A DNA stretch of 54,603 bases, taken from Emiliania huxleyi CCMP1516. Its lineage: Eukaryota; Haptophyta; Isochrysidales; Noelaerhabdaceae. Below are positions 8,060-21,430 of the stretch, one piece after another. The notes under the pieces were generated by a model, which searched no databases, was not told the DNA's origin, and saw only the letters and a program-made list of their open reading frames with translations. A program made the translations under genes and the position numbers. The stretch spans positions 466,574 to 521,176 of the forward strand of contig NW_005200600.1 in NCBI RefSeq assembly GCF_000372725.1, written 5' to 3'. How positions within the stretch are numbered: position 1 is the stretch's first letter; each line of letters opens with the position of its first letter.

Positions 8060-11000
8060 TCATTCCTCCTTTGCATGTTCGGCGCTCGTTGGCGCAACGT
8101 GCGGCTGGTTGAGCTCCAGCTGATGCGTGAGGTCGGTGGATTGCTTGGTCAGCTCGCGGAGGAGCATCGTCGCGTACGTCGACGGCGGCAGCGTGAAGCG
8201 CAGCACCACTGCGAGGCGCGGCCCGTCGGCGACGCCCTGCGGCTCGGGATCGCCGCGCAGCCGGGCCAAATCGGTGCGCGCGAGCGGCACGCGCGGGTCG
8301 GTGTAGCGAAAGTACTGCCACGAGAGGTCACGCGGCCGCTGGACCAGCCGCCGGTACGCGCCCGGCATCACCATCTCCTTGACCTTGTGGTGGAAGGAGG
8401 CGGGCTCGAGCCGCTGGCGGGCGAGCAGCTCGGTGTACACTTCGGCGAGCTCATTTTGCGGCATCACCACCTTGGTCCCCGGCAGCGGCAAGACCTGGTG
8501 GCGAGCGGGCGAGGGAGAGGTGGCAGAGCGCCCGACGGCAGGCCACACACACGGGTATAGCACGCACCACATCCTCGATGGAGTAGGTGCGTGCGGCCGC
8601 CTCCTCCGCAGTCACGACGTGCGGCTCAGGCAAGCCGTGCGGCCCGCTGTCGCCGCCCTTCGCCGCCTTGCCCACGCCGCTGTCACTGCCCTCGGCACCT
8701 TCGGCGCCGTCGGCACCGCCGGCCGCTTCCTCAGCCAACGCGGCGCCGCCACCCGCGTCCAGCTCGCACGCCACCGCCTCGATCTCGGCTCCGGTGGCCG
8801 CGCCGCCCGCCACCGCATCGGGTGGCAACACGAGGTCGCCTATACTTGCACGGCGGGCCGTCGCGGGCGGGGCGGCGGTGCGGCCCGGCCCGCGGCCTAG
8901 CAGAGGAGGCCTTCGACCGCCGCCTCGCAGCCGTAGCGGCGCAAGCGCTCCGACGCGGCGTGGTTCCACACCCAGCTCTGCAGCGCGTGCAAATACATCG
9001 AGCGCAGATTCTTCGGCAGCCGAGAGAGCGCCGCGAGCACGTTGGACGAGCCGCTGTCCCGCAAGCCTTCGAGAAGCTGCCGCGCTACGCTCGGCCGCCG
9101 CGGCAGCAGGCGCAGCGCGGCGACGGCGTCCTGTGACGCACGAGGGGCCAGTGAGACGCAAGGCCGCCTCGGCAAGGCGGGCGCCCCTCCCCCGCGCTGG
9201 CCCCGGGAAGGGGCAGGGGGGCCGCCTGCGTGCTCCAGAAGATGCGCCGCGCCTCGAGCTCCTCTGCCGAGTCGTCCTGCGACGGCGCGAGGAGCAGCCG
9301 CAGCGCCTACACACTTCGTGGACGCTTCCTAGACACTTCCTAGACACTTCCTAGACACACTCCCTCGTCGAGCTGCCGCAGCGCCTGGGGGTAGTCGGCG
9401 CGTAGCAGAGCGGCGCCCACCTCATGTGTGGCAGCGTCGACGTTGGCGCCGAAGCGCTGCAGCCCAAAGTAGTTTGGGAAGCCGTGTGTCCGCAGGCCCT
9501 CCAATGCCGCCTGCACGTTGCTCGGCACCAGAGGCGACGGCGCGCCATCGCCGCCGCCGGCAACGCCGCCGCCGGCATCGCCGCAGCCGGCATCGCCGCC
9601 GCCGGCATCGCCGCAGCCGGCATCGCCGCCGCCGGCATCGCCGCCGCCGTCAGCGGCGTCGCTGCCGTCGACGTCGCGCAGCGTGATTGTGAAGTGGTTG
9701 CCGCCGAGCATGCCGAGGCGGAGGGGCGCCGGGGCATACGTGCAGTCGCTGGCGACGAGCGAGTCACCAAACGGCTTTCGCGCCATGAGCTGCTCGATCT
9801 TTGACGCGGGCAGCCGAAAGGCGGAGACGCGCTGCGCGGTGACGGCGCGTCGGTCCTTGGTGCCGGCGAAGGTGAAGAGGTTCTGCGACACGTGCAGCGA
9901 CTGAGCGAGCTGGAGGATGGCGTGCAGCGTGTCGCGGTTCTCCTTGTACAGAGTGAACTCGAGGTACCGGTGGCTGCCTGCCTGCCGCCGCGCGGGGCAG
10001 ACGCGTCGAGGGGAGGGAGGTGGAGGAGGGGGAGGTGGAGGAGGGGGAGGTGGAGGAGGGGGAGGTGGAGGAGGGGGAGGTGGAGGAGGGGGAGGTGGAG
10101 GAGGGGGAGGTGGAGCAGGGGGAGGTGGAGGAGGGGGAGGCGGACAGGCTCCGGCGCGGCAGCACGGACCTCGAGCGGCCAATCGATGCGGTTGTCGCGC
10201 CGCGGACGCTTTCCGCCTTTGCCGCCGCCCTTGCCGCCCTTGCCGCCCTTGCCGCCCTTGCCGCCCTTACCACCGCCCTTGCCGCGCCCGCTGTCCTGCG
10301 ATGTCCCCGCCGACGCTTCGGCCGACTTGGCGAGCACTCGGACGCACTTCCCGCCGTCGGCATCTTCCTCGGTGGTCGACGTGAGGCGCGGCAGGTGTCG
10401 CTTGATCCACTCGTGCACCGCCTTGCGGTGCACCTTGTCGTCGTCGCGAGACAGCAGCACGCCATCGCGCAGCAGCTCCTCGCCGTTAGGCGCCGTCGCG
10501 CGGCCCGCCTCTCCCACCGCCGGCTCCGCCGCCGCCGTCGCCGACCCTGCTGCCGCCTCCACAGGATCCGCCGCCGCCGGCCCCGCCGCCGCCGCCGCCG
10601 GCCCCGCCGCCGCCGCCGCCGGCCCTGCCGTCGCCGCCGCCGGCCCTGCTGTCGCCGCCGCCGGCCCTGCCGTCGCCGCCGCCGGCCCTGCCGTCGCCGC
10701 CGCTGGCCCTGCCGCCGCCGCTTCATGTACCGAGCCGCCGCCTCGACCGCCTCCCTTTTGCCGCTTCCAAGCGCGTGCCTCGACGCGCGCCCGTGCTGCA
10801 TCGCGCTCGTGCGTATCCAGCCGCAGCACCGCCGCGGCGGGGCCCTCGCCCAGCAGCTCGGCGAGCTCCTCCACTGCTTCGGCCGGCGGCGGCAGCTCCT
10901 CCTCCTCGGCCGCCTTCTGGGCGACGGCAGCTGGGAGCGATGCGAGATGGACCGGCTCGCCACTCAGCCGCACCTCGTTGACGATGAAGTCCGAGTAGCG

Positions 11001-11155
11001 CTGCTTCGTTGCGGCACGGAAGCCGGGGCCCGGCGTGCACGTCTCGGTGATACCCACCTGCGACTCGGGGGCTGGCGCCTCACGGCACCGGGAGAAAGCG
11101 CCCGGGCAGGATTTGGCGGCAGCCGCACCGACGCCTCGCTTGTCACGGTGCGCAT
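8060..11155 (-). CDS. PUS7: TruD/PUS7-family tRNA (and mRNA) pseudouridine synthase
   Basis: Six exons are supported: about 11155-10170, 9981-9361, 9306-9226, 9130-8911, 8839-8568 and 8494-8060 (stop 8060-8062). All junctions keep frame. Hallmarks in order: KQRYSDFIVNEV near the N terminus; TDWPLE-like plus YLEFTLYKENRDT; FAGTKDRRAVTAQ with the catalytic Asp of the TruD signature; NYFGLQRFG; RLPKNLRSMYLHALQSWVWN; GDLV; and DVVLPLPGTKV. The enzyme converts uridine to pseudouridine in tRNA and other RNAs. Two introns use GC donors (8910, 9225) and three use GT. The first exon carries a large Gly/Lys- and Ala/Pro-rich insertion. The start is uncertain: the conserved frame is open above 11050 without an obvious ATG, and the nearest upstream ATG (11155-11153) is in another frame. 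The carrier gene starts only about 125 bp away on the other strand. Confidence 0.85.
9307..9360 (-). repeat. 54-nt intron made of an 11-12 bp tandem repeat
   Basis: This PUS7-like intron reads GTGTGTCTAGGAAGTGTCTAG and onwards: three copies of GTGTCTAGGAA plus a degenerate one, ending TGTGTAG. Both splice sites lie inside the repeat. It is the shortest intron I can support firmly in the window. Confidence 0.75.
9553..9652 (-). repeat. Coding minisatellite in the PUS7-like gene
   Basis: Tandem GCCGCCGGCATC / GCCGCAGCCGGCATC units encode a (GGGDAG/CGDAG)n acidic glycine loop between VDGSDAAD and GAPSPLVPSN. It lies between conserved TruD blocks, so it probably forms a disordered surface loop. 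Confidence 0.8.
10013..10140. repeat. 15-bp G-rich minisatellite in an intron of the PUS7-like gene
   Basis: About eight copies of GTGGAGGAGGGGGAG (plus strand) fill most of the 188-nt intron at 9982-10169, just upstream of its acceptor on the minus strand, where they read as a C/T-rich tract. The plus-strand G-runs could form quadruplexes. Spurious E/G-rich and P-rich ORFs arise from it. Confidence 0.9.
10565..10722 (-). repeat. Coding 21-bp minisatellite (GPAAATA)n
   Basis: Tandem GCCGGCCCTGCCGTCGCCGC-type units encode repeated GPAAATA / GPAAAAA heptads within the first PUS7-like exon. They lie between a conserved N-terminal block and the SRDDDKVHRKAVHEWI block. The heptads are likely disordered and length-variable. 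Confidence 0.85.
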
Positions 11156-11279
11156 GGCAAGTCGTACGAGGAGGCGCGGGCGTAAGCGGAAGGAGCGCGT
11201 GGCTGCCCTGGTGCTTGAGCCTGGCCTGGTGCTGCCTCCCCGGGGGCGGGACGTTTTTTCTTTTTGGAAAAACCAAGAT
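11156..11279. promoter_or_regulatory. Short divergent (bidirectional) promoter region
   Basis: Only about 125 bp separate the candidate PUS7-like start region from the mitochondrial-carrier ATG at 11280. It contains a GC-rich stretch and an ACGTTTTTTC T-run immediately upstream of the carrier start. No TATA box is obvious. The two genes probably share promoter elements; this is an inference from spacing. Confidence 0.4.
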
Positions 11280-12345
11280 ATGCCCAACAGCCTCGCCAGC
11301 GCGACCGCTGCCGGGTGGGTGGCGGGCACGCTTGAGATCTCCGTCACCTTTCCATTCGAATACATCAAGACGCAGATGCAGCTCCAGCAGGAGGCTTCGG
11401 CGCTGTTCGCCGGCAAGGACCGATTTCGCAGCCCATTCCATTGCGCAGCGGCCACTGTTCGCGAGCGTGGCGTTCTTGGCCTGTATCGCGGCGGCTTGTC
11501 GTGGGCGATCTTTGGCGGCCCGCGCTCCGCGGTACGCTTCGGGACTTTTGAGACGCTGACGGCAGCGTCGCAGCGACGCGGGATGCATCAGCGGCTTGGC
11601 ACGCCGACCGCCGACACCATCAACGGGTTCGCGGCGGGGATGGCCGAGGCGGCCTTGTGTCAGACGCCCAACCAAGTGATCGCCATCAAGATGATCCACG
11701 ACCAGTCGCCGCGCGGGCCGCGTCAATACGAGGGGTGGCGGGCCACCGTCCGCCGCGCACGCTTCCCGGCGAAGTTCTGAACCCCTGCACTTGCTCAATC
11801 AGGTTGGTGCACTGCGTGGCCTGCATCTGGCGCGCCGAAGGTGTCGCCGGATATTTCCAGGGCGTGGGGCCGGCGGTCACCAAGGGGGCTGCCACCAACG
11901 CGATCCGCTTCCTCGGCTTTGGCCAGCTCAAGCGGCTGGCGCAGGGGCCGGCCGGCGCGGATGGCACGCCTCCGCCCCCGCTCGCTACCTGGCAAGCGAT
12001 GCTGTGCGGCGGCATCGCCGGCGCTGTGTCCGCGGTCGCGACGCAGCCCATCGACACGGGTACAACGCGACGCCAGCACTGGCGCGGACACACCCAGCAC
12101 TCTAACCCAACTTGTGAACTCGAACAGTCAAGGCGAACATGATGGGCATTGATGGCGGACGCTACCGCAGCGCCTTCCACTGCACCGCCGAGCTCGTGCG
12201 TGCCGGCGGTCTCCGCGTGCTGATGAATGGCGTAGGCCCGCGTGTCTGCCGCGTGTTTATCGAGGTGGGCCTCCAATTCTCCTTGTACGAGTACGTCGGC
12301 CGTGCGCTTGACCGAGCGTTTGGAAGCAGCTCCAAGACCAACTAA
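11280..12345 (+). CDS. Mitochondrial carrier, tricarboxylate/citrate type
   Basis: Three exons join in frame to 309 residues: 11280-11734, 11803-12059 and 12128-12345 (TAA 12343-12345), with two 68-nt GT-AG introns. Repeat 1 has FPFEYIKTQMQLQ, where the family consensus is P-x-[DE]-x-x-[KR]. Repeat 2 has QTPNQVIAIKMIHDQ, and repeat 3 has TQPIDTVKANM across the last splice junction. GLYRGG and GYFQGVGPAVTKGAATNAIRF match the CTP1/tricarboxylate-carrier style; VGPRVCRVFIEVGLQFSLYEY closes the fold. It would exchange citrate or malate across the inner mitochondrial membrane, with six transmembrane helices. Exact substrate is inferred from the NAIRF and PID-V-K patterns. Length is normal for the family, and the start Met directly precedes the first helix. 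Confidence 0.9.
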
Positions 12346-13305
12346 CGCCTTGCGCTACGGCTTTAGCGGACCCCACGCCCCACGTACGTTGAAACGTGTG
12401 AATTCGCATGCTGATCGATTTGTACTCCATGTTAGCAGACACTAGAGAGAGAGAGAGAGGGAGACGCGCGAGAGAGAGGGAGACGCGAAAAAGGAAGGGG
12501 TTGGTGTGTGTCTCTCAAGATTGACTAGTTGCAAATACGGGTGGGTGTGTGACCATGATGAATTTTGATGTTTTTTTGTCCGTGTTGCTCCCAGCGCCCT
12601 CGCCCGCGCTCCCTGGGGCCATGGCTGGTGATACTAGTACGGGGGCTACCTGGCTACCGCGAGAGCGACCCAACTCGGTCGACATCGTCCGATGATGGTG
12701 CCTCAAAGTCAGCCTTCGGAGGCTATCATCGGACATCGCGTCGAGCCGGCGGTGGCCGTGACATGTGGTTCCACCACCCCTCGTAGGCTTTGCCTCTGAC
12801 CGCCACCGTTCCCAGGCTGCCTAATGGGATGGAAAGGAAGGCTGGGCGAGCGTATAGAAGCGTGCTCGACCTCGTCGTGGCAGCCTGCACGGCAGCGCTG
12901 GCAGGCGCGATGAGCGTCGTGCCACCTGACCCGAGACGGGTCGCAGGCGTCGTGCCGAGCGCGTCGAGACTGTGTTATGATGCGCTCTGCACGGATGAGT
13001 CACGTCGGCGTCAAAGGAGCGACGTGTGACCTGTCAGAGCTTGATCTCCGATCTCAGCGGCGCCGAGTCGCCTTCGGTGGCGACAGCTAGGATGCACCTC
13101 CTCCGTCGTTTTTCGCGCGATGGCCCTGGGAAGCTGGCGGTGCACGCAGGCGGACCTTGTGTGTGCGCGGAACGCTTAAAAAGTGGGTGCTCTACGTCAC
13201 TTTTTTTGAGTAGATAGTGCCGAGCTGGCCGTGACGGCATTTTTCGCAGTTTTTGGCGGTTCTCGGGTCCGTTGGCCTCTTTTGTAGGGAAGAATTTTGA
13301 TAGGC
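12346..13305. other. Intergenic region, no gene recognised
   Basis: It contains a degenerate GA-rich tract (12445-12500) and otherwise short shadow ORFs without protein-like composition. A T-run (TCACTTTTTTTGAG) lies near 13198. No RNA gene is recognised. Confidence 0.5.
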
Positions 13306-13406
13306 GTCAAGACGCCTGCTGGGGGCAGCTTCGCGATGAAGCCGTCTGCTCTTGATACCCGTCAAGACGCCTGCTGGGGGCAGCTTCGCGATGAAGCCGT
13401 CTGCTC
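13306..13406. repeat. 46-bp direct repeat with 9-bp spacer
   Basis: GTCAAGACGCCTGCTGGGGG and the next 26 bases occur at 13306-13351 and 13361-13406, identical by eye. The repeat overlaps the 3' end of the neighbouring minus-strand reading frame, so the predicted C-terminal residues of that protein are encoded by repeat DNA. On the minus strand each copy begins GAGCAG|ACGG, that is, it carries an AG that could serve as a 3' splice site. Confidence 0.9.
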
Positions 13407-15251
13407 CCCCAGCAAGGCACACACAAGACAGATAGGTAGGTAGAAGACGATGAGGTGGATGAAGGATTGGAACGAGTGCCCGTGCTCGACGGTAGCCGGG
13501 TACCCGAGCGCGCTGAAAAGGCGCTGGCCGAAGTCGGCGAGCCTCCGGAGCGTGACCGGCACGCAGTACCAGTCTTCCGGCTTCGGCGGCATGTAGATCG
13601 CGGTCTGGCGGCAGGACAGGTAGTAGCACAGGCCGGGGGTGGTAGGCGTGCCGTACCAGTCCATTGTGGCCCAGTCGGCCGAGAGGAAGGACTTGAGGAA
13701 CGCAGGGGCGCGGCCCGCCTCGCCCGTGATGCTCCAGTCCTCAAGGCCCCGCGGAACGGTGCCGTCCGGTTCCGTGGCGACCGCCAGCGTAAACCACTCG
13801 GGTAGGAACGGGGAGAGCGAGAGGATCACGGCCAGCGTCGTGTCGCGCCGGCAAAGCGGCGAATCCTTGTCCCCGTTCGTGAGGATGCGGCGAGGGAGGT
13901 GGATCTCCGGCCGCAGGGCGAGGTCGTAGACAGCAAAGCGGTCCTCGCGGCTGTCGGTCCGCATGTTAGCGGCCGCCTCGCGAAGGGCGATGTACTCCTG
14001 CGTGAGGAGCTCGGTCTCGAAAGCGGCGGCGGCGGCGCCCGAGCCGGAGGACGGTCCCGCGCCACCGGTCCCGCTCCCCCCGGCGCCCGCGGAGCCCGTC
14101 GCAGTGAGATGGCGCCGCAGCTCGGCGAGGCGCGCCTCGGCGCCCAACCCGGGGGCCTGCGCCTCCAGCAGGGCCAGCTTCGGGAGCAGGGCCTGCTCGA
14201 CGCGCGCGGCGGACACGTGGAAGGGGACGCGAGACCTGCCGGATCCGCCCCCTGGCAGGAGGAGGGCGGTGAGGTTGCTGACTCTCTCGAGCGCCTCCTC
14301 CCCCGAAGGCAGTGGGGAGAGGAAATGCTTGAAGAGGTACGGGGCCAGCGGGGCCGCATGGCGGTAGCGGCGCTCTTCGACGCGCCGCGCCTCTTCCCCG
14401 CCCTCGCGGTAGACGAGTGCGTCGCGCAGGGCGTTGAGGCAGAGGCGGGGCGTGAGGGGGTCATCGCGCAGCGCCGCCGGCAGCCCGCCGCCGAGCTCAT
14501 CCAGGTACTCTCCCATGTGTTGCGCAAGGACAGAGTTGTCCATGCTCTGGGAGAAACGCGCCGCGATGGCCTGGCGAAAGAGGCGACCGGCTGCGCGGAC
14601 GTCCCCGCCGGGCCGGTTGCGCTCGTCCTGCCGGTGGCAGGCTCCGAGAAGTCGCAAGATGGAGACAAGGCGCCCCCACGGAAGAGTCGCGCCCGGGTCC
14701 TCCAAAAGCCCCACAGTGACGTGCGAGAAGAGGTCGGCCTCGGCGTGCAGAGCCGCGCGTGCAGGCACCGCCGCTCGCGCAGGACGCGCAGGGGCGCGGC
14801 CCCGCCCGCCCCCGGCGCGGTGCGCCGGCACTGCCGCCTGGGCCGCGACGGCGGCTTGGGGGGCGGTCCCCTCCACCGGGAGAAGGTCGCCCGCTCTCAC
14901 CTCAAGAGGGGAGAGGTCGGCGATCTCGAGCGCGGCGAGCGTATCCAGGAGGTGGTCGCTCGAGGGGAGGGGGGCGTCGAAGAGGCCCGCCTCGCCGAGG
15001 GTCGCCAGCACTCGCGACCACGCCGAACCGGTCAGCGCGAATGTCAGCGGGCAAAGAGCGAGCAGCAGCGGGTGGCCCGGGAGCTGCTGCCCCGCGGCGC
15101 CCAAGCTGCAGCGCGCGAGAAGGGGGGCCGCGGTGGCGCAAGGGGCCGCCTTGCGTTGGCGCCCCGTCGGAGCCGGCGGTGGTCGCCGTCCACCCCAAGA
15201 ACTCGGTGGCTCTTCAAGAAGCGGGGAGCTCTCGGGCATGATCAGAAGCAT
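13362..15251 (-). CDS. Unrecognised 629-aa protein
   Basis: From ATG 15251 (MLLIMPESSPLLEEP) a single open frame runs 629 codons to a stop at 13362. The body is rich in helix-like Ala/Leu/Arg segments: SHVTVGLLEDPGATLPW, FRQAIAARFSQSMDNSVLAQ, YLDELGG and YLFKHFLSPLPSGEEAL. The C-terminal part is better folded in appearance (EDRFAVYDLALRPEIHLP, ADWATMDWYGTPTTPGLCYY, PEDWYCVPVTLRRLADFGQR). A Gly/Ser-rich linker lies near the middle. I recognise no domain. An upstream in-frame ATG (15353) would add a hydrophobic stretch (LLTLVVLSISRGVFFF) that could be a membrane anchor. The last 15 or so residues come from the 46-bp direct repeat, so the true 3' end or a further exon is uncertain. Confidence 0.55.
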   Translation of the reverse strand: MLLIMPESSPLLEEPPSSWGGRRPPPAPTGRQRKAAPCATAAPLLARCSLGAAGQQLPGHPLLLALCPLTFALTGSAWSRVLATLGEAGLFDAPLPSSDHLLDTLAALEIADLSPLEVRAGDLLPVEGTAPQAAVAAQAAVPAHRAGGGRGRAPARPARAAVPARAALHAEADLFSHVTVGLLEDPGATLPWGRLVSILRLLGACHRQDERNRPGGDVRAAGRLFRQAIAARFSQSMDNSVLAQHMGEYLDELGGGLPAALRDDPLTPRLCLNALRDALVYREGGEEARRVEERRYRHAAPLAPYLFKHFLSPLPSGEEALERVSNLTALLLPGGGSGRSRVPFHVSAARVEQALLPKLALLEAQAPGLGAEARLAELRRHLTATGSAGAGGSGTGGAGPSSGSGAAAAAFETELLTQEYIALREAAANMRTDSREDRFAVYDLALRPEIHLPRRILTNGDKDSPLCRRDTTLAVILSLSPFLPEWFTLAVATEPDGTVPRGLEDWSITGEAGRAPAFLKSFLSADWATMDWYGTPTTPGLCYYLSCRQTAIYMPPKPEDWYCVPVTLRRLADFGQRLFSALGYPATVEHGHSFQSFIHLIVFYLPICLVCALLGEQTASSRSCPQQAS

Positions 15252-15582
15252 GGTGGATCCTGTCGGGTCCACCTCGCCACCTCGGCACATAAAAAAGAAA
15301 ACACCTCTTGATATAGAGAGAACGACGAGAGTGAGAAGACCGCGGGGTGGCATGAAGGTCGCTGCGAGAATTGGCGAGACGACCACCGTCACGACCGCCA
15401 GAGAGCGCCGCGCGCTCTCGGGCCGTCGGCACTCGGACTCGCGACTCGGACTCGGCACCACGCGCAGCAAGTGGGGGACCAAGAGATAAAGCAGTAGCAG
15501 CAGACGGTCACACAAGAGAGAGATGTACGTCCCATTACACCTAGATGATTCACATGCAATCTCGCGCGCACGGAAGGTGGTC

Positions 15583-18253
<2,671 letters not shown>

Positions 18254-18819
18254 CGCGATCGAGTCCCCGCCAAGACTGTCGAGGGCGATCGAGTCTTGTG
18301 CAAACACCCTGTCGCGACACAAAAGAATTCACATACAAGCCTCTCTCACAGCACACTGGCACGACAAGGGCGCGGACTGGCGCGGACTGGCACACACACA
18401 GGCTCACAAAGAGAAATCTCACTAGAAGCGCCTCCCTCTCTCTCCGGCTGCGCGCCTGACCGGTGCGGCCTCCGAGTCGGCGTGGCCGATGTCATCGTGG
18501 CCGACTTGTGGGAGCAAGCGTCGAGCATCAGCGATCAGGGGGCAGCGCAACAGTCTGCATCGGGCGGCGCAATGGACGTGATTGACGATGATGGTAGCCA
18601 TATGTGTCGTCGCCTCCGCAACCGAAGAAATCACCGCTAGCTCCTTATCAGACGCTGCTCGAGCTCGTGCAGGTGTGGACCCAGTCGCCTCCTCCCGCTC
18701 CCCCATCCCTCGAGCCTCGTTTGGGTTGCCTGTTTTCTTTCTTTCTTTCCGCAGACGGAAAACGCTGGCCTGCGGGCGCGCGCTCTCGCTCCCACCTCTC
18801 GCCCCTCGGCGTACGCTCG
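18254..18819. other. Intergenic region, no gene recognised
   Basis: A minus-strand frame at 18422-18706 is open for 94 codons but is not persuasive. A TTCTTTCTTTCTTTCCGCAG stretch at about 18736-18755 could be a plus-strand acceptor. Nothing can be assigned with confidence. Confidence 0.4.
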
Positions 18820-20944
18820 CTACTCCGCGTCACGCATGGCTTCGACGGCACGAACAGCATCGAGCAACAACGGAGGCGGCAAACCCGCCGCTGCCCACTC
18901 CGCTGCAACCTGCTCGCCCTGATGGCCGGCGACGAGGAGGCATTGCGCTGCGACCGCGCTGAGCCCCGGTGCCGTGCACACGAGACTCCACCGAAGGAGC
19001 TGGACGCAAACGCCGGTGGCAACGTCGGCAACGTCGGCGTCCTCCTCGGGCCGCATTGCCGACAACAGTACGGCGGCACAACGCGCACGCAAGCTGTCGC
19101 CTATGATACCGGCTAGACGGTCAAGAGTGAGAGCCGGCCAATCGACCGCTGGACTCGCAGGCACCTCCGACGCTCAGCACGGCGCTCGCGCCGCCGCCAG
19201 CGGCCACCTGCAGCAACCTCTCCCCACCAAACGTCGCGCCGAGGAGCCGCGGAGCGCTCAGGCGGAGCCGGCCGCACCCCTACGCAAAACGGAGAGAACC
19301 GCGGTCAGTCGGAGGCAGTGGAGCCGCCGTCCGGAGATTCGAGCCACCGCACCGGGGCGCTCTGTCCGTAGCGGTTGTAGCCCAAGCCATGCGCCCGCCC
19401 GAAGGTGTCGAGCAGAATCGCGTGGTCTTCGGAAGCCGCCACATCACGGACCCTCTCCGCCAAGAGACGCCTCAGACCGAGCCCCGAAGGCAGCCCTCCC
19501 GCGAGCCGCGGCACACGGGCGCCGTCGCCTATGCCAATCTCGCTGTCGCCCTCTCCGCCGCCGCCCGCGCCGCCGCCGCCGCCGCCGCCCGCGCCGCCGC
19601 CGTCGCCACCCTCGCCACCTGCCTCCTGCTCGCCCTCGCTCCCTGCGCTGCTCGCCCCCTCCGAGATGCCACCCTCCTCCTCGCTGCTCGAGGCGGCCTC
19701 CACGCGCGCGCCACCGCCCAACAGATAGCAGCGGCCAGAATGGCACACCAGCACGGACGTGCCTCCGACGCAGCGCACGAGCGAAACGCTCTCCGCTTCA
19801 AACCCAGGCGGCGGCATCGGCAGAGGGAGGCAGCCGCCGCCGCCGACACCGCACTGCCCACACGAGTTGTCGCCCCAGAGGTAGGGGACGCCCCGCCCGC
19901 CGCCGGCGTCGACAAGCGCCGCAGAGTGCGCAGCTCCCGCCGCGACGCAGAGCGCCTGAGAGCAGACCGGAGCGTTTTTACCGCCCACGCCCCCACGGCG
20001 GCGCTTGAGGACGCACGACGAAGCACACACCTGAGGAAGGACGACTGGACAGCGCGGCTTCTGGAATCCGTGCCTCAAGGACGCGTGCACCATGGCCGCC
20101 GGCCAGCCGAGGCACGACGACTCGTTGTAACCCCATGTCCAGACCGCGCCACCGCTTGTCAGCAGAACCATGTGCGCGCCTAGACGTGGGCTCACGTCTC
20201 ACAACACGCGTCTGCGGCAGTTGCATCGCAGGCAGCGTACGTGCCTCCGAAGGCTACCTGCGCTGCGTGCAGGCCGCAATCGGTGGCGCCGTGTCGGTTG
20301 ACCCACGAGGTGTGGAGAAGGGCCGGTGCGCTCGCCGGTTGGTGCTCTCCCCACGTCCAGAGCCGCTCGTCGAGAGTGATGACGGCGGAACAGCGCGGGC
20401 CGCACGCCGCACTGGCGCACCGGACCGCGCCGAGCAGGTGGAGGCTCGTTGGCCAGCCGCGAGGCTTCTCGTCGCCAGTGCCAAGTTGACCGCAGCTGTT
20501 GCCGCCCCAGGCTAGTGCGAGGCCGGTGCGAGTCACGACGAGGACATGCTCCGCACCGAGCGCAACCGAGCGCACGTCGTGCAGAGTCAGGCCCGGCTGC
20601 GGCACTGGCGGCGAGACCTGGCCGCACACACGCCGCCCGAACACCCAAAGCGTTGTGCGTGCGCCGTCGTCGATACCAACCTCGTCGGACGAGGGCGGCC
20701 CACGGCGGAGGAACAGCGTCTCGCGAAAGAGGACGCAGGAGAGCAGGGCTCTGTGGGCCTGGAGAGGACCTCTCGCGCTGGCCAGGTGCACGTCCCAAGC
20801 CGGCAGGCCCTCACGCTGTGCGATGAGGCACACCAACCGGCTCACGGGCGATTTTCGCCAGGAGTGTGGCAGCCTCACTCGAATGAGAGGTGCGGCGCCC
20901 CGGTCGACGAAGATGGTCCAGCTGTGCCGATGAGGCTCTCGCAC
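18820..20944 (-). CDS. RCC1-repeat (seven-bladed propeller) protein
   Basis: Exon 1 ends at 20245 and joins exon 2 (from 20179) through a 65-nt GC-AG intron: QVAFGG|AHMVLLTSGGAVWTWGY. RCC1-type blades are visible: VALGAEHVLVVTRTGLALAW followed by GGNSCGQLGTGDE; RLWTWGEHQ; GAVWTWGYNESSCLG; VAAGAAHSAALVDAG followed by LWGDNSCGQCGVG; CYLLGGG; and VAASEDHAILLDTFGRAHGL. Glycine- and acidic-rich loops interrupt the blades. A separate minus-strand segment (19164-18820, TAG 18820-18822) with TLDRLAGIIGDSLRARCAAV is probably the C-terminal exon; the junction near 19305 is not resolved. Frame above 20880 is open, but the apparent start at 20944 is GTG, so an upstream exon is likely. RCC1 folds act in Ran exchange or as protein-interaction platforms; which applies here is unknown. 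Confidence 0.75.
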
Positions 20945-21085
20945 GTCTTCGGGCAGCGCGGCGCGCGCCCCGGGCCCAGCGATTGTCTGGAAAATCCCGA
21001 CAATGCTTTGTGAAAGGTACTGAGCGGGAGGTAGCCGCTAGCAGCGCAAATTTCTTTTTATTTTCACGCCGAGCCAATCTAGCGT

Positions 21086-21143
21086 CCACCCATACCGCGT
21101 TGGTGTCCAGTCCGAGCCTGGCTGTTCTTCACCTTCCTAACTA
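21086..21143. repeat. Dispersed repeat family A, copy 1
   Basis: CACCCATACCGCGTTGGTGTCCAG-type sequence (plus strand), ending in GGCTGTTCTTCACC and followed by (CTAA)n. It is nearly identical to 25752-25812, and a diverged inverted copy lies at 39869-39915. On the reverse strand all three read GGTGAAGAACAG(C/T)CAGGCTC. The short tetranucleotide tract beside the shared end suggests a retroposon-like or satellite-associated element. Confidence 0.85.
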
Positions 21144-21344
21144 ACTAACTAACCGAGCCAAAGGAGCTCCGCGGAGCCGCCAGGCGCCCGGTCGGTTGCG
21201 GGGGGGTAAGGTAAGGTAAGGTAAGGTAAACTTCTCCACACACACGAGGTGGTGGGGCAAGGGGGGGCAACCCTCGCATCTCCACGTCTAACGACAGGAG
21301 CCCCACGGCATTTAAAGTGCAAGGCCCGGTGCGCGTGGGTGAGC

Positions 21345-21416
<72 letters not shown>

Positions 21417-21430
21417 TGTGTGTGTGTGTG

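Noticed and set aside
11048..11155. A 26-nt intron joining an upstream ATG (11155) to the PUS7 frame
   Set aside because: GT...AG and frame fit, but 26 nt is far below all other introns here. I left the start as uncertain.
10020..11780. Plus-strand 586-codon ORF from the GGAGGTGGAGG minisatellite into the carrier
   Set aside because: The upstream 420 residues are E/G- and R-rich shadow of the PUS7 exon. The carrier starts at its own Met, 11280, where family similarity begins.
9351..11798. Very long minus-strand ORF (about 815 codons) through the PUS7-like gene and across the carrier
   Set aside because: It reads through introns and minisatellites and is antisense to the carrier exons. Only part of it is real PUS7 exon 1, and the remainder is GC-driven open frame.
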